Assembly (NCBI GenBank): GCA_964432115.1
Contig: CAYSMC010000016.1
Span: forward strand, 1 to 30,954
Origin: JAAZKO01 sp964432115
GTDB lineage: Bacteria > Patescibacteriota > Microgenomatia > UBA1400 > PJMF01
DNA: 30,954 nucleotides
Direction of reading: 5' to 3'
The translations under genes and the position numbers were made by a program. Below are positions 8,366 to 16,769 of this stretch, in pieces (position 1 is the first letter of the stretch; each line of letters begins with the position of its first letter). Below the pieces are notes generated by a model, which was not told the origin of the DNA, searched no databases, and saw only the letters and a program-made list of their open reading frames with translations.

Positions 8366-9331
8366 GTGAAGAATTTATCTTGGCGAATAGTTTTATTGTG
8401 TTTAATTATTTTATCTTTTTTATTAACGATTATCCTTATTTTGTATCCAGAGCAAAAAATCGAAAAACAAGCTTTATATCTGAGACCCTTAGATCTATTG
8501 GCTGTTTATAAAAATCCAGATATTAATCAAGACCATTTTTGGGAAGATTTAACGTTGACTGCTGAAAGTGTTTATGCTTTTGATTTGGGAAGTGCTACTT
8601 TGCTTTATGAAAAAAATTCTCGAGCCAAATTGTATCCAGCTTCTACAATCAAAATGCTAACAGCCCTAGTAGCAGTCGAATATTATCAACTGGAGGACAT
8701 ACTCAGTATTGATTCAGAATTCGAAATTATAGGGAATAAGATTAATCTCCAACCTGGAGACCAACTACGAGTTAGAGATTTGTTGGCTGCATTATTATTA
8801 AGCTCTGCCAATGATAGTGCCTATCTTTTAGCCAATAATTATCAAGGTGGTTTAATTGCTTTTGTTGAAGCGATGAATAACAAAGCTCGAGAATTAAATT
8901 TGGTTGATAGTCAGTTTTTAAATCCTGCTGGTCTAGATGAAGTCGGTCAATTAAGTAGTGCCCGGGATCTTAATATTTTGGCTAGAGAATTATTAAAAAA
9001 TGACTTTTTACGAGAATTAGTAGCCACCCCTTATTTAGAAATTAAAACTATTGATAATGGTGACAATAATCGACCGATCACCATCTATCAATTGTTTAAC
9101 ACCAATCAGCTATTAGGGACATTGGGCGGCGTAAGAGGAGTGAAAACGGGCACTACAGATCGCGCTGGACAGGTTTTAGTGAGTTTAGTTGAGCGTAATG
9201 GTAGACAAATTTTAATTAGTTTAATGAATAGCCAAGATCGTTATAGTGATACTGAAAAATTATTAGCTTGGATTTTTAATACTTATCAATTTGTTAGTCC
9301 TGAAGAAAGTTTGCTAAATATTAAATTTTAA
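8366..9331 (+). CDS. D-alanyl-D-alanine carboxypeptidase (S11 family)
   Basis: A membrane-anchored penicillin-binding protein of low-molecular-weight type, 321 residues. An N-terminal helix at about 7-27 serves as signal or anchor. The active-site triad is clear: STIK at 93-96 (SxxK nucleophile), SAN at 147-149 (SxN) and KTG at 260-262. Known reaction: removal of the terminal D-Ala from peptidoglycan pentapeptides outside the membrane. It ends soon after KTG, so the C-terminal beta domain of DacA is missing or very short. The start is GTG, nine bases after the aspS stop, with no clear Shine-Dalgarno, so it is likely cotranscribed with aspS. Confidence 0.93.
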   Translation: MKNLSWRIVLLCLIILSFLLTIILILYPEQKIEKQALYLRPLDLLAVYKNPDINQDHFWEDLTLTAESVYAFDLGSATLLYEKNSRAKLYPASTIKMLTALVAVEYYQLEDILSIDSEFEIIGNKINLQPGDQLRVRDLLAALLLSSANDSAYLLANNYQGGLIAFVEAMNNKARELNLVDSQFLNPAGLDEVGQLSSARDLNILARELLKNDFLRELVATPYLEIKTIDNGDNNRPITIYQLFNTNQLLGTLGGVRGVKTGTTDRAGQVLVSLVERNGRQILISLMNSQDRYSDTEKLLAWIFNTYQFVSPEESLLNIKF

Positions 9332-9335
9332 AAGC

Positions 9336-9364
9336 TTGAATAGTCTGGATCAAGCCATTATACT
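9336..9364 (+). promoter_or_regulatory. Promoter of the 9380 gene
   Basis: TTGAAT (9336-9341), exactly 17 bases, TATACT (9359-9364). The predicted start is near 9371, giving a nine-base leader with no Shine-Dalgarno before ATG 9380. This is one of the better sigma-70-like matches in the window. It probably drives the long run from 9380 through ybeY or further. Confidence 0.7.
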
Positions 9365-9379
9365 AGTAGGCAGATTTAT

Positions 9380-10483
9380 ATGAGTAATCAGAGAACTGTT
9401 GGAAAAAATACTAGCAGCGAACCAACACTTAGCAATATTAATTATTTTAGTCGAGTAGGCTTAAAATTTTTACTTATTGCTTTAGTGGCTTTAATGCTAG
9501 GTAGAATTTTATGGAATGTTTTTGTTAATTATTGGCAAAAAAATCATCCAGCAGAACCCCCAGCGCCTACTGTGGGTTTTGGTATTTTGCCGAGATTAAA
9601 TTTTCCTATACAAGAAGATGAACAGAAACCAAAAGAATATATTTTAGAAATGGCAGGAAACTTGACCGATCCAGTTGAACAAATTAAAGTTTATTTTATG
9701 CCCAAACCAGCAGTTAGTTTATTATCTGATCAGAAAGTTAAAGAAATTGCTGCTAAATATGGTTTTATTTTTGCACCAGAGATAATTTCCAACGAACTTT
9801 ATCGGTTTACCAAATCTCAACCTTTGGATATGAGTATGGAAATCGATGCTACTTTTTTAAATTTTTCTATTAGTAGTAATTATTTGGCTAAACCAGAATT
9901 ATTAATTACTGACAACAACCGACGCTTGCCGGAAGAGTTTGAAGCAGTTGATAGAGTTAAGGACTTTTTAACTATCGGTGGTTTGATGCCAAAAGATGTG
10001 GCGACTAGTGCTGGTGTAATTAATTATAAAAAATCTTTAGGTGGAGAGTTAAATCCTGCTCTTTCTTTGTCTGACGCTGACTTTGTGAAAGTTGATTTAA
10101 ATCGGGTAGCTATTGATGACCTTTATCCTCTTTATACTCCTCAAGGCGAGAAAGGGATTATCTCGGCAATTATTAGCAGTGCTTTTACTGGTACCAACTC
10201 AATAGTAGAAATTGATTATCATTATCACGAAGTAGATTATCTAACTTTTGAAACTTATCCATTGAGAGGAGTAAAGTCGGCTTGGAAATTGGTCCAATCT
10301 GGAGAAGCTTATATTGCTGATGGTCAAGATTTAGAACGAGCAGTAGTGCGCAGTGTAGAATTAGCTTATTTTGATGATTTCCAGTACCAGGCTTTTTTAC
10401 AACCAATTTATGTATTTAGCGGAGACGATAACTTTTTGGCATATGTCAGCGCTATTCATTCAAATTATTTAGAGAGAGAGTAA
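9380..10483 (+). CDS. Membrane-anchored protein of unknown function
   Basis: 367 residues. A polar N-terminal stretch of about 25 residues is followed by one hydrophobic helix (about 29-48), then a Pro-rich linker (AEPPAPTVGFGILPRLNFP) and a large soluble domain with alternating strand-like segments. The topology suggests a domain outside the cytoplasm held by one N-terminal helix. I do not recognise a named family. The PTVGFGILPRLNFP linker resembles conserved hypothetical proteins I associate with candidate-phylum genomes, from memory only. It has its own promoter and is separated from gltX by two bases, so it is probably the first gene of the gltX-ybeY run. A role at the cell surface is inference from topology alone. 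Confidence 0.8.
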   Translation: MSNQRTVGKNTSSEPTLSNINYFSRVGLKFLLIALVALMLGRILWNVFVNYWQKNHPAEPPAPTVGFGILPRLNFPIQEDEQKPKEYILEMAGNLTDPVEQIKVYFMPKPAVSLLSDQKVKEIAAKYGFIFAPEIISNELYRFTKSQPLDMSMEIDATFLNFSISSNYLAKPELLITDNNRRLPEEFEAVDRVKDFLTIGGLMPKDVATSAGVINYKKSLGGELNPALSLSDADFVKVDLNRVAIDDLYPLYTPQGEKGIISAIISSAFTGTNSIVEIDYHYHEVDYLTFETYPLRGVKSAWKLVQSGEAYIADGQDLERAVVRSVELAYFDDFQYQAFLQPIYVFSGDDNFLAYVSAIHSNYLERE

Positions 10484-10485
10484 TT

Positions 10486-11946
10486 ATGCAACATAAGCAG
10501 TCGCCAGTTCGTACCAGAATGGCGCCCAGTCCTACCGGTGAGATGCACGTGGCTAGCATGGCTACTTTGTTAAAAAACTATGCTTATGCCAAAAAACATC
10601 ATGGTCAATTTATTTTAAGAATTGAGGATACAGATAAAATTAGAGAAGTAGCCGATGGTGTAAAGCAGATTCAATCAATTATTAAACAATTTGGTTTGGA
10701 CTGGGATGAAGGACCTGGAAAAAATGGCGATTATGGTCCGTATATTCAATCTCAACGGTTAAAAATTTACCAAGAAAAAGCCAAAGAATTGGTTAAAAAA
10801 GGCAAAGCTTATTATTGTTTTTGTTCAAAAGATCGCTTAGAAAAGGTTCGTCAAGAACAACAAGCTAAACATCAACCACCTCGTTATGATCAACATTGTC
10901 GTCATTTAAGTCAAGCTGAAGTAGAAAAAAGATTGGCTGCTAAAGAAAATTATGTAATTCGTTTAAAGGTTCCAGTCAATCAAAAAATTACTTTTACGGA
11001 TTTATTGAGAGGTAAAATTAGTTTTAATTCCAGTCAAGTTGACGATCAGGTTTTATTGAAGTCTGATGGTTATCCCACATACCATTTGGCAGTAGTTGTT
11101 GACGATCACTTGATGAAAATAAGTCACGTGATGAGAGGAGAGGAATGGATTAGTTCTACGCCAAAACACGTTTTACTTTATCAAGCTTTTGATTGGTCCT
11201 TGCCTATTTTTGCCCATTTTCCTCTTTTCTTAAATCCCGATGGTAAAGGAAAAATGAGTAAACGCAAGGGCACAGTTTCCGCTCAATCCTTTTTGGATCG
11301 TGGCTATTTACCAGAGGCGCTACTTAATTTTTTAATGATTTTAGGTTGGTCACCTGAAGATCAAAAGGAAATAATGAGTTTAGACGAATACATCAAAGAA
11401 TTTGATCCTAGTGATTTGAGCATGAATTCAGTGGTATTTGATGTTAAAAAACTAGATTGGCTTAATGGTATTTATATTAGACAGTTGGCTAGACAAGAAT
11501 TGAAAAACCGCCTTGAAGCATTTATTCCTCAAGAATTCCCACAGGAAAAATTTGAGCAAATTCTCAATTTAGTTTATGAACGCTTGGTAACACTAGCAGA
11601 TTTTGGAGAATTAACAGCTTTTTTCTATAAAGAAATTGATTATCCAACAGAACTATTATTTAAAAAGGCCAAAGATCAAACAGAATTACTGATGGAGCAA
11701 ATTCAACAGACTCAGCTTGTGATTGAATCTCTAAGTGAGTTTAATGTAGCTAGTTTAGAAGAAAAAATTAGACAATTGCAGGAGAAACATGATTGGCGCA
11801 AAAGTCAATATTTTATGATGTTGCGCGTTGCTGTCACTGGTAGAACAGCTACTCCACCATTATTTGAAACAATGGTGGTTTTGGGTCAAGAATTAACGAT
11901 GAAGAGACTTAATCTAGCCAGTCAGAAAATTGCAAAACATGAATAA
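10486..11946 (+). CDS. gltX: Glutamyl-tRNA synthetase
   Basis: A class I synthetase of 486 residues charging tRNA-Glu. The first signature is APSPTGEMHVAS (about 13-24), with HVAS at 21-24 in place of the usual HIGS/HIGT. KMSKR is at 256-260. A cysteine/histidine cluster (CFC at 111-113, YDQHCRH at 134-140) is consistent with the zinc-binding insertion. The C-terminal anticodon-binding helices run from about 330. The Ala replacing Gly in the HIGH signature is unusual and reduces similarity to the consensus, but the rest is intact. It starts two bases after the previous stop and overlaps the following gene by eight bases. If no GlnRS exists in the genome this enzyme may also charge tRNA-Gln, as in many bacteria, which cannot be judged here. 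Confidence 0.95.
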   Translation: MQHKQSPVRTRMAPSPTGEMHVASMATLLKNYAYAKKHHGQFILRIEDTDKIREVADGVKQIQSIIKQFGLDWDEGPGKNGDYGPYIQSQRLKIYQEKAKELVKKGKAYYCFCSKDRLEKVRQEQQAKHQPPRYDQHCRHLSQAEVEKRLAAKENYVIRLKVPVNQKITFTDLLRGKISFNSSQVDDQVLLKSDGYPTYHLAVVVDDHLMKISHVMRGEEWISSTPKHVLLYQAFDWSLPIFAHFPLFLNPDGKGKMSKRKGTVSAQSFLDRGYLPEALLNFLMILGWSPEDQKEIMSLDEYIKEFDPSDLSMNSVVFDVKKLDWLNGIYIRQLARQELKNRLEAFIPQEFPQEKFEQILNLVYERLVTLADFGELTAFFYKEIDYPTELLFKKAKDQTELLMEQIQQTQLVIESLSEFNVASLEEKIRQLQEKHDWRKSQYFMMLRVAVTGRTATPPLFETMVVLGQELTMKRLNLASQKIAKHE

Positions 11947-12760
11947 AAAAAATATTACAAATCTAAAAAGTGGTTCTCAACAGCTAGCAACTAGTTTAGC
12001 TGTAGCTGGCCAAATGGCAATGATGAACCCTCAAATAGTCAATGAATTGTTGCCTGATAAAGCTGTTTATGCCAAAAATAATCAGGACGAGCACAATGAC
12101 TTAGCTCTTGACTTATCTGCTACTGAATATCAAGAAATTATTGCCAAACTCAACTCTTATGTTAATGGACCAGCTGGCCATCTTGAAACTGACAGTCAAC
12201 TATATTTGGAGCAACAATTAAGTTTAATTTTAGGTTTTGATGTTCGACATGAATTGGATGGCAAAAAATTAAATCACAGTATTGGAATTATGGGAGCTGA
12301 ACAACACTTATTGCGCTATCCTGGTGATTCATTAGATCAACATGATGCTTATCGAGAAGCTGGCCTAGCACCTAAAAGAGGCGCTTTTTCTTGGTTTACA
12401 GAGGCTGGGGAATTGACTGAAGAAGCAATTTTAAAAGAAAAGTATTATTTTGCGGTGCAATTAATGTATCTACCCAATTGGAATCAAGATTACCCAGAAT
12501 TAAAACCTTGGTACAAATACCGAAAAATGATTATGATTAATCCCAGCGAACAAATGGCTGTAGTAGGAGTGATAGCGGATGCTGGGCCGGCTGCTTGGGT
12601 ACAAAAACAATTTGGAGGATCTCCAGAAGTGATTAGAGAAGGAAAGGTTTGGTCAAATAATAGTCGGGGTCGAGTAATTTTACTTTTTGTTGATGATCCA
12701 GCTGACAATATCCCTTTGGGTCCAATAGATATTAGTTTTACAGCTAGGATCTCTGCCTAA
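11939..12760 (+). CDS. Conserved hypothetical protein, possible double-psi beta-barrel
   Basis: I start at ATG 11939 (MNKKNITN), eight bases inside gltX. A TTG at 11930 is the alternative. That gives 273 residues. The N-terminal 40 residues include a weakly hydrophobic stretch ending AVYAKN that could be a poor signal peptide. The middle holds a striking segment, NHSIGIMGAEQHLLRYPGD, and then FSWF. The C-terminal part reads VVGVIADAGPAAW, later FGGSPEV, then GRVILLFVDDP. The V-x-D-x-GP pattern recalls RlpA and 3D-type double-psi barrels, which act on cell-wall glycans, but the match is short and this is inference. Translational coupling to gltX suggests a housekeeping rather than accessory gene. 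Confidence 0.8.
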   Translation: MNKKNITNLKSGSQQLATSLAVAGQMAMMNPQIVNELLPDKAVYAKNNQDEHNDLALDLSATEYQEIIAKLNSYVNGPAGHLETDSQLYLEQQLSLILGFDVRHELDGKKLNHSIGIMGAEQHLLRYPGDSLDQHDAYREAGLAPKRGAFSWFTEAGELTEEAILKEKYYFAVQLMYLPNWNQDYPELKPWYKYRKMIMINPSEQMAVVGVIADAGPAAWVQKQFGGSPEVIREGKVWSNNSRGRVILLFVDDPADNIPLGPIDISFTARISA

Positions 12761-12769
12761 TAAAAGACT

Positions 12770-13165
12770 ATGATTAAATCTAATTTATATATTGGTTCTC
12801 GTTATTTGGTCAAGCGACGCCGATTGCGTGATACTGTCAAGCGCGTGTTAACTAAATATGGAATTGAACACGCTCAAGTAGATGTTTCTGTAGTGGGTAG
12901 TCGAAAAATTAAAAAACTCAACGAAGAAAAACTTGGTCATTCTGGTACAACCGATGTCTTATCTTTTCCTCAACATGATAAGGGTCAATTACAAGATGTG
13001 CCTCTACCAAACGATTTTGCTCCTCATTTGGGTGATGTTGTTATTAGTTTTCCAGAAGCAGTTAAAACCGCCCGTCGTTTTGGTCGATTAGTTGATGATC
13101 AAATTAATTTTTATTTAGAACATGGCTTAATGCATCTCTTAGGTTATCATCACGATGACCATTAA
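12770..13165 (+). CDS. ybeY: YbeY endoribonuclease
   Basis: 131 residues, slightly short for the family (about 150). The diagnostic metal-binding motif is at the C-terminus, HGLMHLLGYHHDDH, with zinc ligands H118, H122 and H128. The usual GYDH is GYHH here. GTTDVLSFP in the middle is a second conserved block. Known role: a single-strand endoribonuclease needed for 16S rRNA 3'-end maturation and ribosome quality control. The protein ends right after the motif, so the usual short C-terminal tail is missing. It lies nine bases after the hypothetical gene and 29 before dnaX, in a run of translation and replication genes. Confidence 0.95.
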   Translation: MIKSNLYIGSRYLVKRRRLRDTVKRVLTKYGIEHAQVDVSVVGSRKIKKLNEEKLGHSGTTDVLSFPQHDKGQLQDVPLPNDFAPHLGDVVISFPEAVKTARRFGRLVDDQINFYLEHGLMHLLGYHHDDH

Positions 13166-13194
13166 ACTTTTTAATATGTTAAACTAAAACAAAT

Positions 13195-14751
13195 ATGGCA
13201 TGGTACCGTCAATATCGTCCAAAAATCATTGCAGAGCTAGATATTGTTCAAGTGAGAGATAGTCTACAAGCAATGATGAAAGCTGGTAAAATTCCTCAAT
13301 CTTTAATTTTTGCTGGACCAAAAGGAACAGGTAAAACCTCTGCTTCCAGAATTTTAGCTCTTTTATTGAATGATCCAAAAAATGAGGAATTGGTTGATCA
13401 ACTATATTTTGGCCAAGATTCAAAGCAAAAAAAATCATTAACTTTTCAAGAGCCAGATCCTAACTCAAGTCTAGCTAACAAAGTTTATCAGGGTCAATCT
13501 TTTTTAGTTCATGAATTAGACGCAGCTAGCAATCGAGGTATTGATGACATTAGATTACTAAAAGAGAGAATCGCTTTACCTCCTCAAGGTGCCAAGATGG
13601 CTGTTTATATTTTGGACGAAGTGCACATGTTAACTACTGAGGCTTTTAATGCTTTTTTAAAGATTTTAGAAGAGCCACCACCTCACGTAGTGTTTATTTT
13701 AGCCACTACTGAATTACAAAAATTACCGGCGACAATAATTTCTCGTTGTACTTTGCTGAATTTTCATAAAGCTAATGAAGAAGAAATAGTTGCTTCATTG
13801 GAGAGAGTGTTGAAAGCTGAAAAAATTAAATATCAAAAAGAAGATTTATTCAAAATTGCTCATCGAGCTGATGGTAGTTTCCGTGATGCTGTGAAAAATT
13901 TAGAGCTAGCTTGTCAAAGTGGCCAACTTCAAATGGAGACACTCAATGCTTATTTGGGCCAAGATAATTTGACATATATTAAAGAGCTTTTATCTTTACT
14001 ATTAGCCAAAGATGCTAAGGCAATTAGTTTAATTTTTGAAGAATTAAGGGCAAAAAATTACCAACAAAAGGATTTTTATAAAGATCTATTAGAGTTTTTA
14101 CATGAAGATTTATTAATTAATTTGGGTATCAAAGAGGGTGAAGCTTTTACTGAAGCAAAAATTGATCAATTTTTGCTCAAAGAATTATGCACAATTAGTT
14201 TGCAACAAGAACTACCTATTAATTTTTTAGCTTTAGAATTAATTTTTTTGGCGATTATTGATCGCTCGAACGAACAGGGTAAAAAGCAGGATAACACTGA
14301 TCAAAATAATCAAAGTTCTTCTTCATCAAAAAAAACAATTTTTAACAAAAGCAAAAAAAAAAGCCAGTTTGAATCAAAAAACATAAATAGCTTGAATGGT
14401 GAGCTTACAAAAGATGAAAAGCCAAGAAAAAAAATAAGTTCTTCATTGTCCGCTATTTCTCCAAGTGAATTATGGCAAAAACTTTTAGAATTTGTTGACA
14501 AAGAGAATTTTTCTCTATCAGCACTACTGAGAGCTTGCAGGTTGGAAGAAGTTATTAATGGGACGGCTCGCATTCTAGTTTTTTATGATTTCCATAAAGA
14601 ACAATTAGAACAACAAAAATATCAAGTTTTATTAGACCAAAGCTGTCAACATCTATTGGGTGAAAAACTAGAGTTTGATTTTGTTTTAACTAAAGCACCT
14701 AAAGTGGAAGAAAGCGATTTGCTGGAGACAGCTAAAGATGTTTTGATATAA
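13195..14751 (+). CDS. dnaX: DNA polymerase III clamp-loader subunit gamma/tau, without zinc module
   Basis: An AAA+ ATPase that loads the sliding clamp, 518 residues. Walker A is GPKGTGKTS (41-49), Walker B is VYILDEVHM (137-145), sensor 1 ATTE follows, and ISRC is present. The four-cysteine zinc loop that normally sits between Walker A and the DAASNRGIDDIR segment is replaced by a polar cysteine-free linker (about 57-100). Domain III ends near 365. A Ser/Lys/Asn-rich linker (about 368-415) then leads to a C-terminal domain that should be the tau-type polymerase-binding region. The linker contains two long A runs that could give a shorter gamma product (see findings). A weak -10 box (TAAACT, 13180-13185) lies just before the start. 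Confidence 0.94.
   Translation: MAWYRQYRPKIIAELDIVQVRDSLQAMMKAGKIPQSLIFAGPKGTGKTSASRILALLLNDPKNEELVDQLYFGQDSKQKKSLTFQEPDPNSSLANKVYQGQSFLVHELDAASNRGIDDIRLLKERIALPPQGAKMAVYILDEVHMLTTEAFNAFLKILEEPPPHVVFILATTELQKLPATIISRCTLLNFHKANEEEIVASLERVLKAEKIKYQKEDLFKIAHRADGSFRDAVKNLELACQSGQLQMETLNAYLGQDNLTYIKELLSLLLAKDAKAISLIFEELRAKNYQQKDFYKDLLEFLHEDLLINLGIKEGEAFTEAKIDQFLLKELCTISLQQELPINFLALELIFLAIIDRSNEQGKKQDNTDQNNQSSSSSKKTIFNKSKKKSQFESKNINSLNGELTKDEKPRKKISSSLSAISPSELWQKLLEFVDKENFSLSALLRACRLEEVINGTARILVFYDFHKEQLEQQKYQVLLDQSCQHLLGEKLEFDFVLTKAPKVEESDLLETAKDVLI
14328..14362 (+). other. Two A-run slippery sites in the dnaX linker
   Basis: Runs of 8 A (14328-14335) and 10 A (14353-14362) occur in the dnaX coding strand. 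Both contain A AAA AAA in the register required for -1 frameshifting. From the 10-A run, the -1 frame reads AAG CCA GTT and stops at TGA 14370. Loss of one A leads to TAA at 14384. From the 8-A run, the -1 frame stops at TAA 14343. All three give products of about 380-396 residues that end at the domain III boundary. Confidence 0.55.
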
Positions 14752-14752
14752 T
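14744..14752 (+). promoter_or_regulatory. Extended -10 promoter of ybaB
   Basis: TGATATAAT is a perfect extended -10 (TGn plus TATAAT, 14747-14752) and overlaps the dnaX stop codon. A partial -35, GAGACA (14725-14730), lies 16 bases upstream. The predicted start is near 14759, leaving a 38-base leader that carries AAGGA five bases before the ybaB ATG. Unlike several other genes here, this one therefore has a standard ribosome-binding site. Confidence 0.6.
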
Positions 14753-14796
14753 TCAATTTATAGTAATTATTAACAACTATTAAAAAAAGGAAAAAT

Positions 14797-15084
14797 ATGG
14801 CAGACAAAGCTGGTTTATTAGGACAATTGGGTGATCTTAATAAATTACGAAAACAGGCTAAACAAATGCAAAAAGACTTAGCCGCAGAGGAAATTGTAGT
14901 GGAAGAGGGAGACATTGTAGTCACTATTGCTGGTGATCAAAAAATCAAAGATGTTTCCGTTCAAGGGATTCATAGCGCCGATTTAGTTAATGCTCTCAAC
15001 AAAGCTATTAAAAAATCTCAAGAAATCGCCGCAAAAAAACTGCAAACAATGACCGGTGGTTTGGGCGGAATGATGGGCAGATAG
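14797..15084 (+). CDS. ybaB: YbaB/EbfC nucleoid-associated protein
   Basis: 95 residues, normal for the family. The layout is N-terminal helix, three strands, C-terminal helix. Recognisable segments are LGQLGDLNKLRKQAKQMQ, the strand pair around VVEEGDIVVTIAGDQKI and a Gly/Met-rich tail (GGLGGMMGR). Known of the family: a homodimer that binds DNA nonspecifically or at short repeats. dnaX-ybaB-recR is the classic order. Here recR is absent and rdgB follows, so only half of the usual neighbourhood is kept. It has its own extended -10 promoter and a good Shine-Dalgarno. Confidence 0.93.
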   Translation: MADKAGLLGQLGDLNKLRKQAKQMQKDLAAEEIVVEEGDIVVTIAGDQKIKDVSVQGIHSADLVNALNKAIKKSQEIAAKKLQTMTGGLGGMMGR

Positions 15085-15090
15085 TTGCTT

Positions 15091-15699
15091 ATGTACCTTC
15101 TCTTTGTTAGTCAAAATGCAGATAAAACTGCTGAGGCTCAAAGGATTTTTTTAAATTCTAATTATCAATTGCTTACTCTTAAGCAGACAGCACTACTTAA
15201 AAAGCTGGGTGTAAAAATTCCAGCTGGTTTGGAAGTTGCTGAAACCGGCAAAACACTTGAAGAAAATGCCTTAATTAAGGCTCGGGCTTTTCACCAATTA
15301 ACTCAGCTACCTTGCATTGCTGACGATAGTGGTTTGTTTTTAGATGTCTTTCCTGATTTTCCTGGGGTTAATTCTAATCGGTGGTTTGTGAGTAGTAATC
15401 AAGGGCGAAATTTAGCTCTGCTTGAAAAATTAAAAAATCAGGATAATCGCCAAGCAAAATTTCAGACCGTTTTGTGTTTATATGCTTTTAAAAATGAAAA
15501 GCCCCTGTTTTTTAATGGAGAAATTAAAGGTCAGATTGCCAATAAACCAAGAGGTCAAGAAGGTTTTGGCTACGACCCGATTTTTATTCCCGATGGTTAT
15601 CAAGAAAGTTTTGCTCAACTGGGTTTAACTGTCAAAAATAAAATTTCTCATCGAGCTCGAGCTTGGGCAAATTTAATTAATTATCTAGAACAAAATTAG
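15091..15699 (+). CDS. rdgB: RdgB/HAM1 non-canonical purine NTP pyrophosphatase
   Basis: About 202 residues from ATG 15091. The frame opens at a TTG directly after the ybaB stop, but MYLLFVSQNADK matches the family N-terminus (K-L-L-F-A-T-x-N). Catalytic landmarks are IADDSGLFLD (the family's ADDSGL), FPGVNSNRW, and near the C-terminus GFGYDPIFIP and ISHRARA. Known reaction: hydrolysis of ITP, XTP and dITP to the monophosphate plus PPi, keeping deaminated purines out of nucleic acids. The spacing from ybaB is six bases, implying coupling. The 3' end overlaps the convergent fbaB gene by four bases (TTAG shared between the two stop codons). Confidence 0.94.
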   Translation: MYLLFVSQNADKTAEAQRIFLNSNYQLLTLKQTALLKKLGVKIPAGLEVAETGKTLEENALIKARAFHQLTQLPCIADDSGLFLDVFPDFPGVNSNRWFVSSNQGRNLALLEKLKNQDNRQAKFQTVLCLYAFKNEKPLFFNGEIKGQIANKPRGQEGFGYDPIFIPDGYQESFAQLGLTVKNKISHRARAWANLINYLEQN

Positions 15700-16766
15700 G
15701 CAATGGTAATTTGTCTCTCTAAATAGACATCTTGAACAGCTCGAAGCAATTGGACACCTTCTTCCATGGGTCTTTTAAAAGCTTTTCTACCGAGTATTAA
15801 TCCAGTACCACCAGCTCGTTTATTAATGACAGCACTTTTTACAGCGGCTTTTAGATCCTTCTTAAAGTTAGCTTCTGCGTCACTTTCTCCACCGGAATTG
15901 AGTAAGGGAATTTTGCCCGCATAACAATTTATGACTTGTAGGCGTAGCATATCAATTGGATTTTCAGTCGATAACGATTCGTACATTGAATCACTATATT
16001 TAGCGAATTTAAAATGTTTAAAAGCTCCATCTATGGTTGGCATTTTTTGTTTAATAATATCTGCGCCAATTGTTACTCCTAAGTAATTAGCTTGAGCAGT
16101 AATATCGGCACTAGAGTTATAATCAGCATCTTTGGTTTTCCAAGCACTGTTGCGCGGATAACACCACAGAATAGTAGCCATGCCGAGCTGATGAGCTTCA
16201 TAAAAAGCCTGGGAAATTTCTTTGATTTGACGATTACTTTCGGCAGAACCGAAATAAATAGTAGCGCCAATCGCTACCGCGCCCAATTCATAAGCTTGTT
16301 TAACCTGTGCAAATAAGGTTTGATCCCATTTATTTGGATAAGTCAATAATTCATTGTGATTAATCTTGACAATAAAGGGAATTTTATCAGCATATTTCTT
16401 ACTTAATAAAGCTAAAGCGCCAAGGCTTGAAGCAATGCCACTACTTTCTGCTTCAAGAGCTAATCTAATAATATTTTCTGTATCAAAATAACTTGGATTT
16501 TTATAAAAAGAAAAACTAGCAGTGTGTTCAATGCCTTGATCAACTGGCAAAATTGACAAATAACCGGTATTAGCCAAACGACCATGACCATAAATTCTTT
16601 CAAGATTTTCGAGAACTTCTTGACTACGATCAGATTGACTAAATATTTCTCTAATTTGATTGGGATTTACTTGATAAATCAGTTCTTTTGGTAAATTTTC
16701 ACAACGATGAGCCAACAAATATTTGGCCTCTTGATCTAAGAGTTGAACAATATCTTCGTAAGTCAT
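15696..16766 (-). CDS. fbaB: Class I fructose-bisphosphate aldolase, FbaB/DhnA type
   Basis: 356 residues, almost the length of E. coli FbaB (350), with strong similarity from end to end as I recall that sequence: GRLANTGYLSILPVDQG, IPFIVKINHNE, VAIGATIYFGS, ENPIDMLR, and RAGGTGLILGRKAFKRPM near the C-terminus. The lysines in GADIIKQKMP are the probable Schiff-base region. Known reaction: reversible cleavage of fructose 1,6-bisphosphate to DHAP and glyceraldehyde 3-phosphate. It runs against rdgB with a four-base overlap and no terminator between them, so transcripts must end inside the opposing gene or collide. The start is three bases downstream of the next gene's stop, probably the same message. 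Confidence 0.96.
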   Translation of the reverse strand: MTYEDIVQLLDQEAKYLLAHRCENLPKELIYQVNPNQIREIFSQSDRSQEVLENLERIYGHGRLANTGYLSILPVDQGIEHTASFSFYKNPSYFDTENIIRLALEAESSGIASSLGALALLSKKYADKIPFIVKINHNELLTYPNKWDQTLFAQVKQAYELGAVAIGATIYFGSAESNRQIKEISQAFYEAHQLGMATILWCYPRNSAWKTKDADYNSSADITAQANYLGVTIGADIIKQKMPTIDGAFKHFKFAKYSDSMYESLSTENPIDMLRLQVINCYAGKIPLLNSGGESDAEANFKKDLKAAVKSAVINKRAGGTGLILGRKAFKRPMEEGVQLLRAVQDVYLERQITIA

Positions 16767-16769
16767 CTT

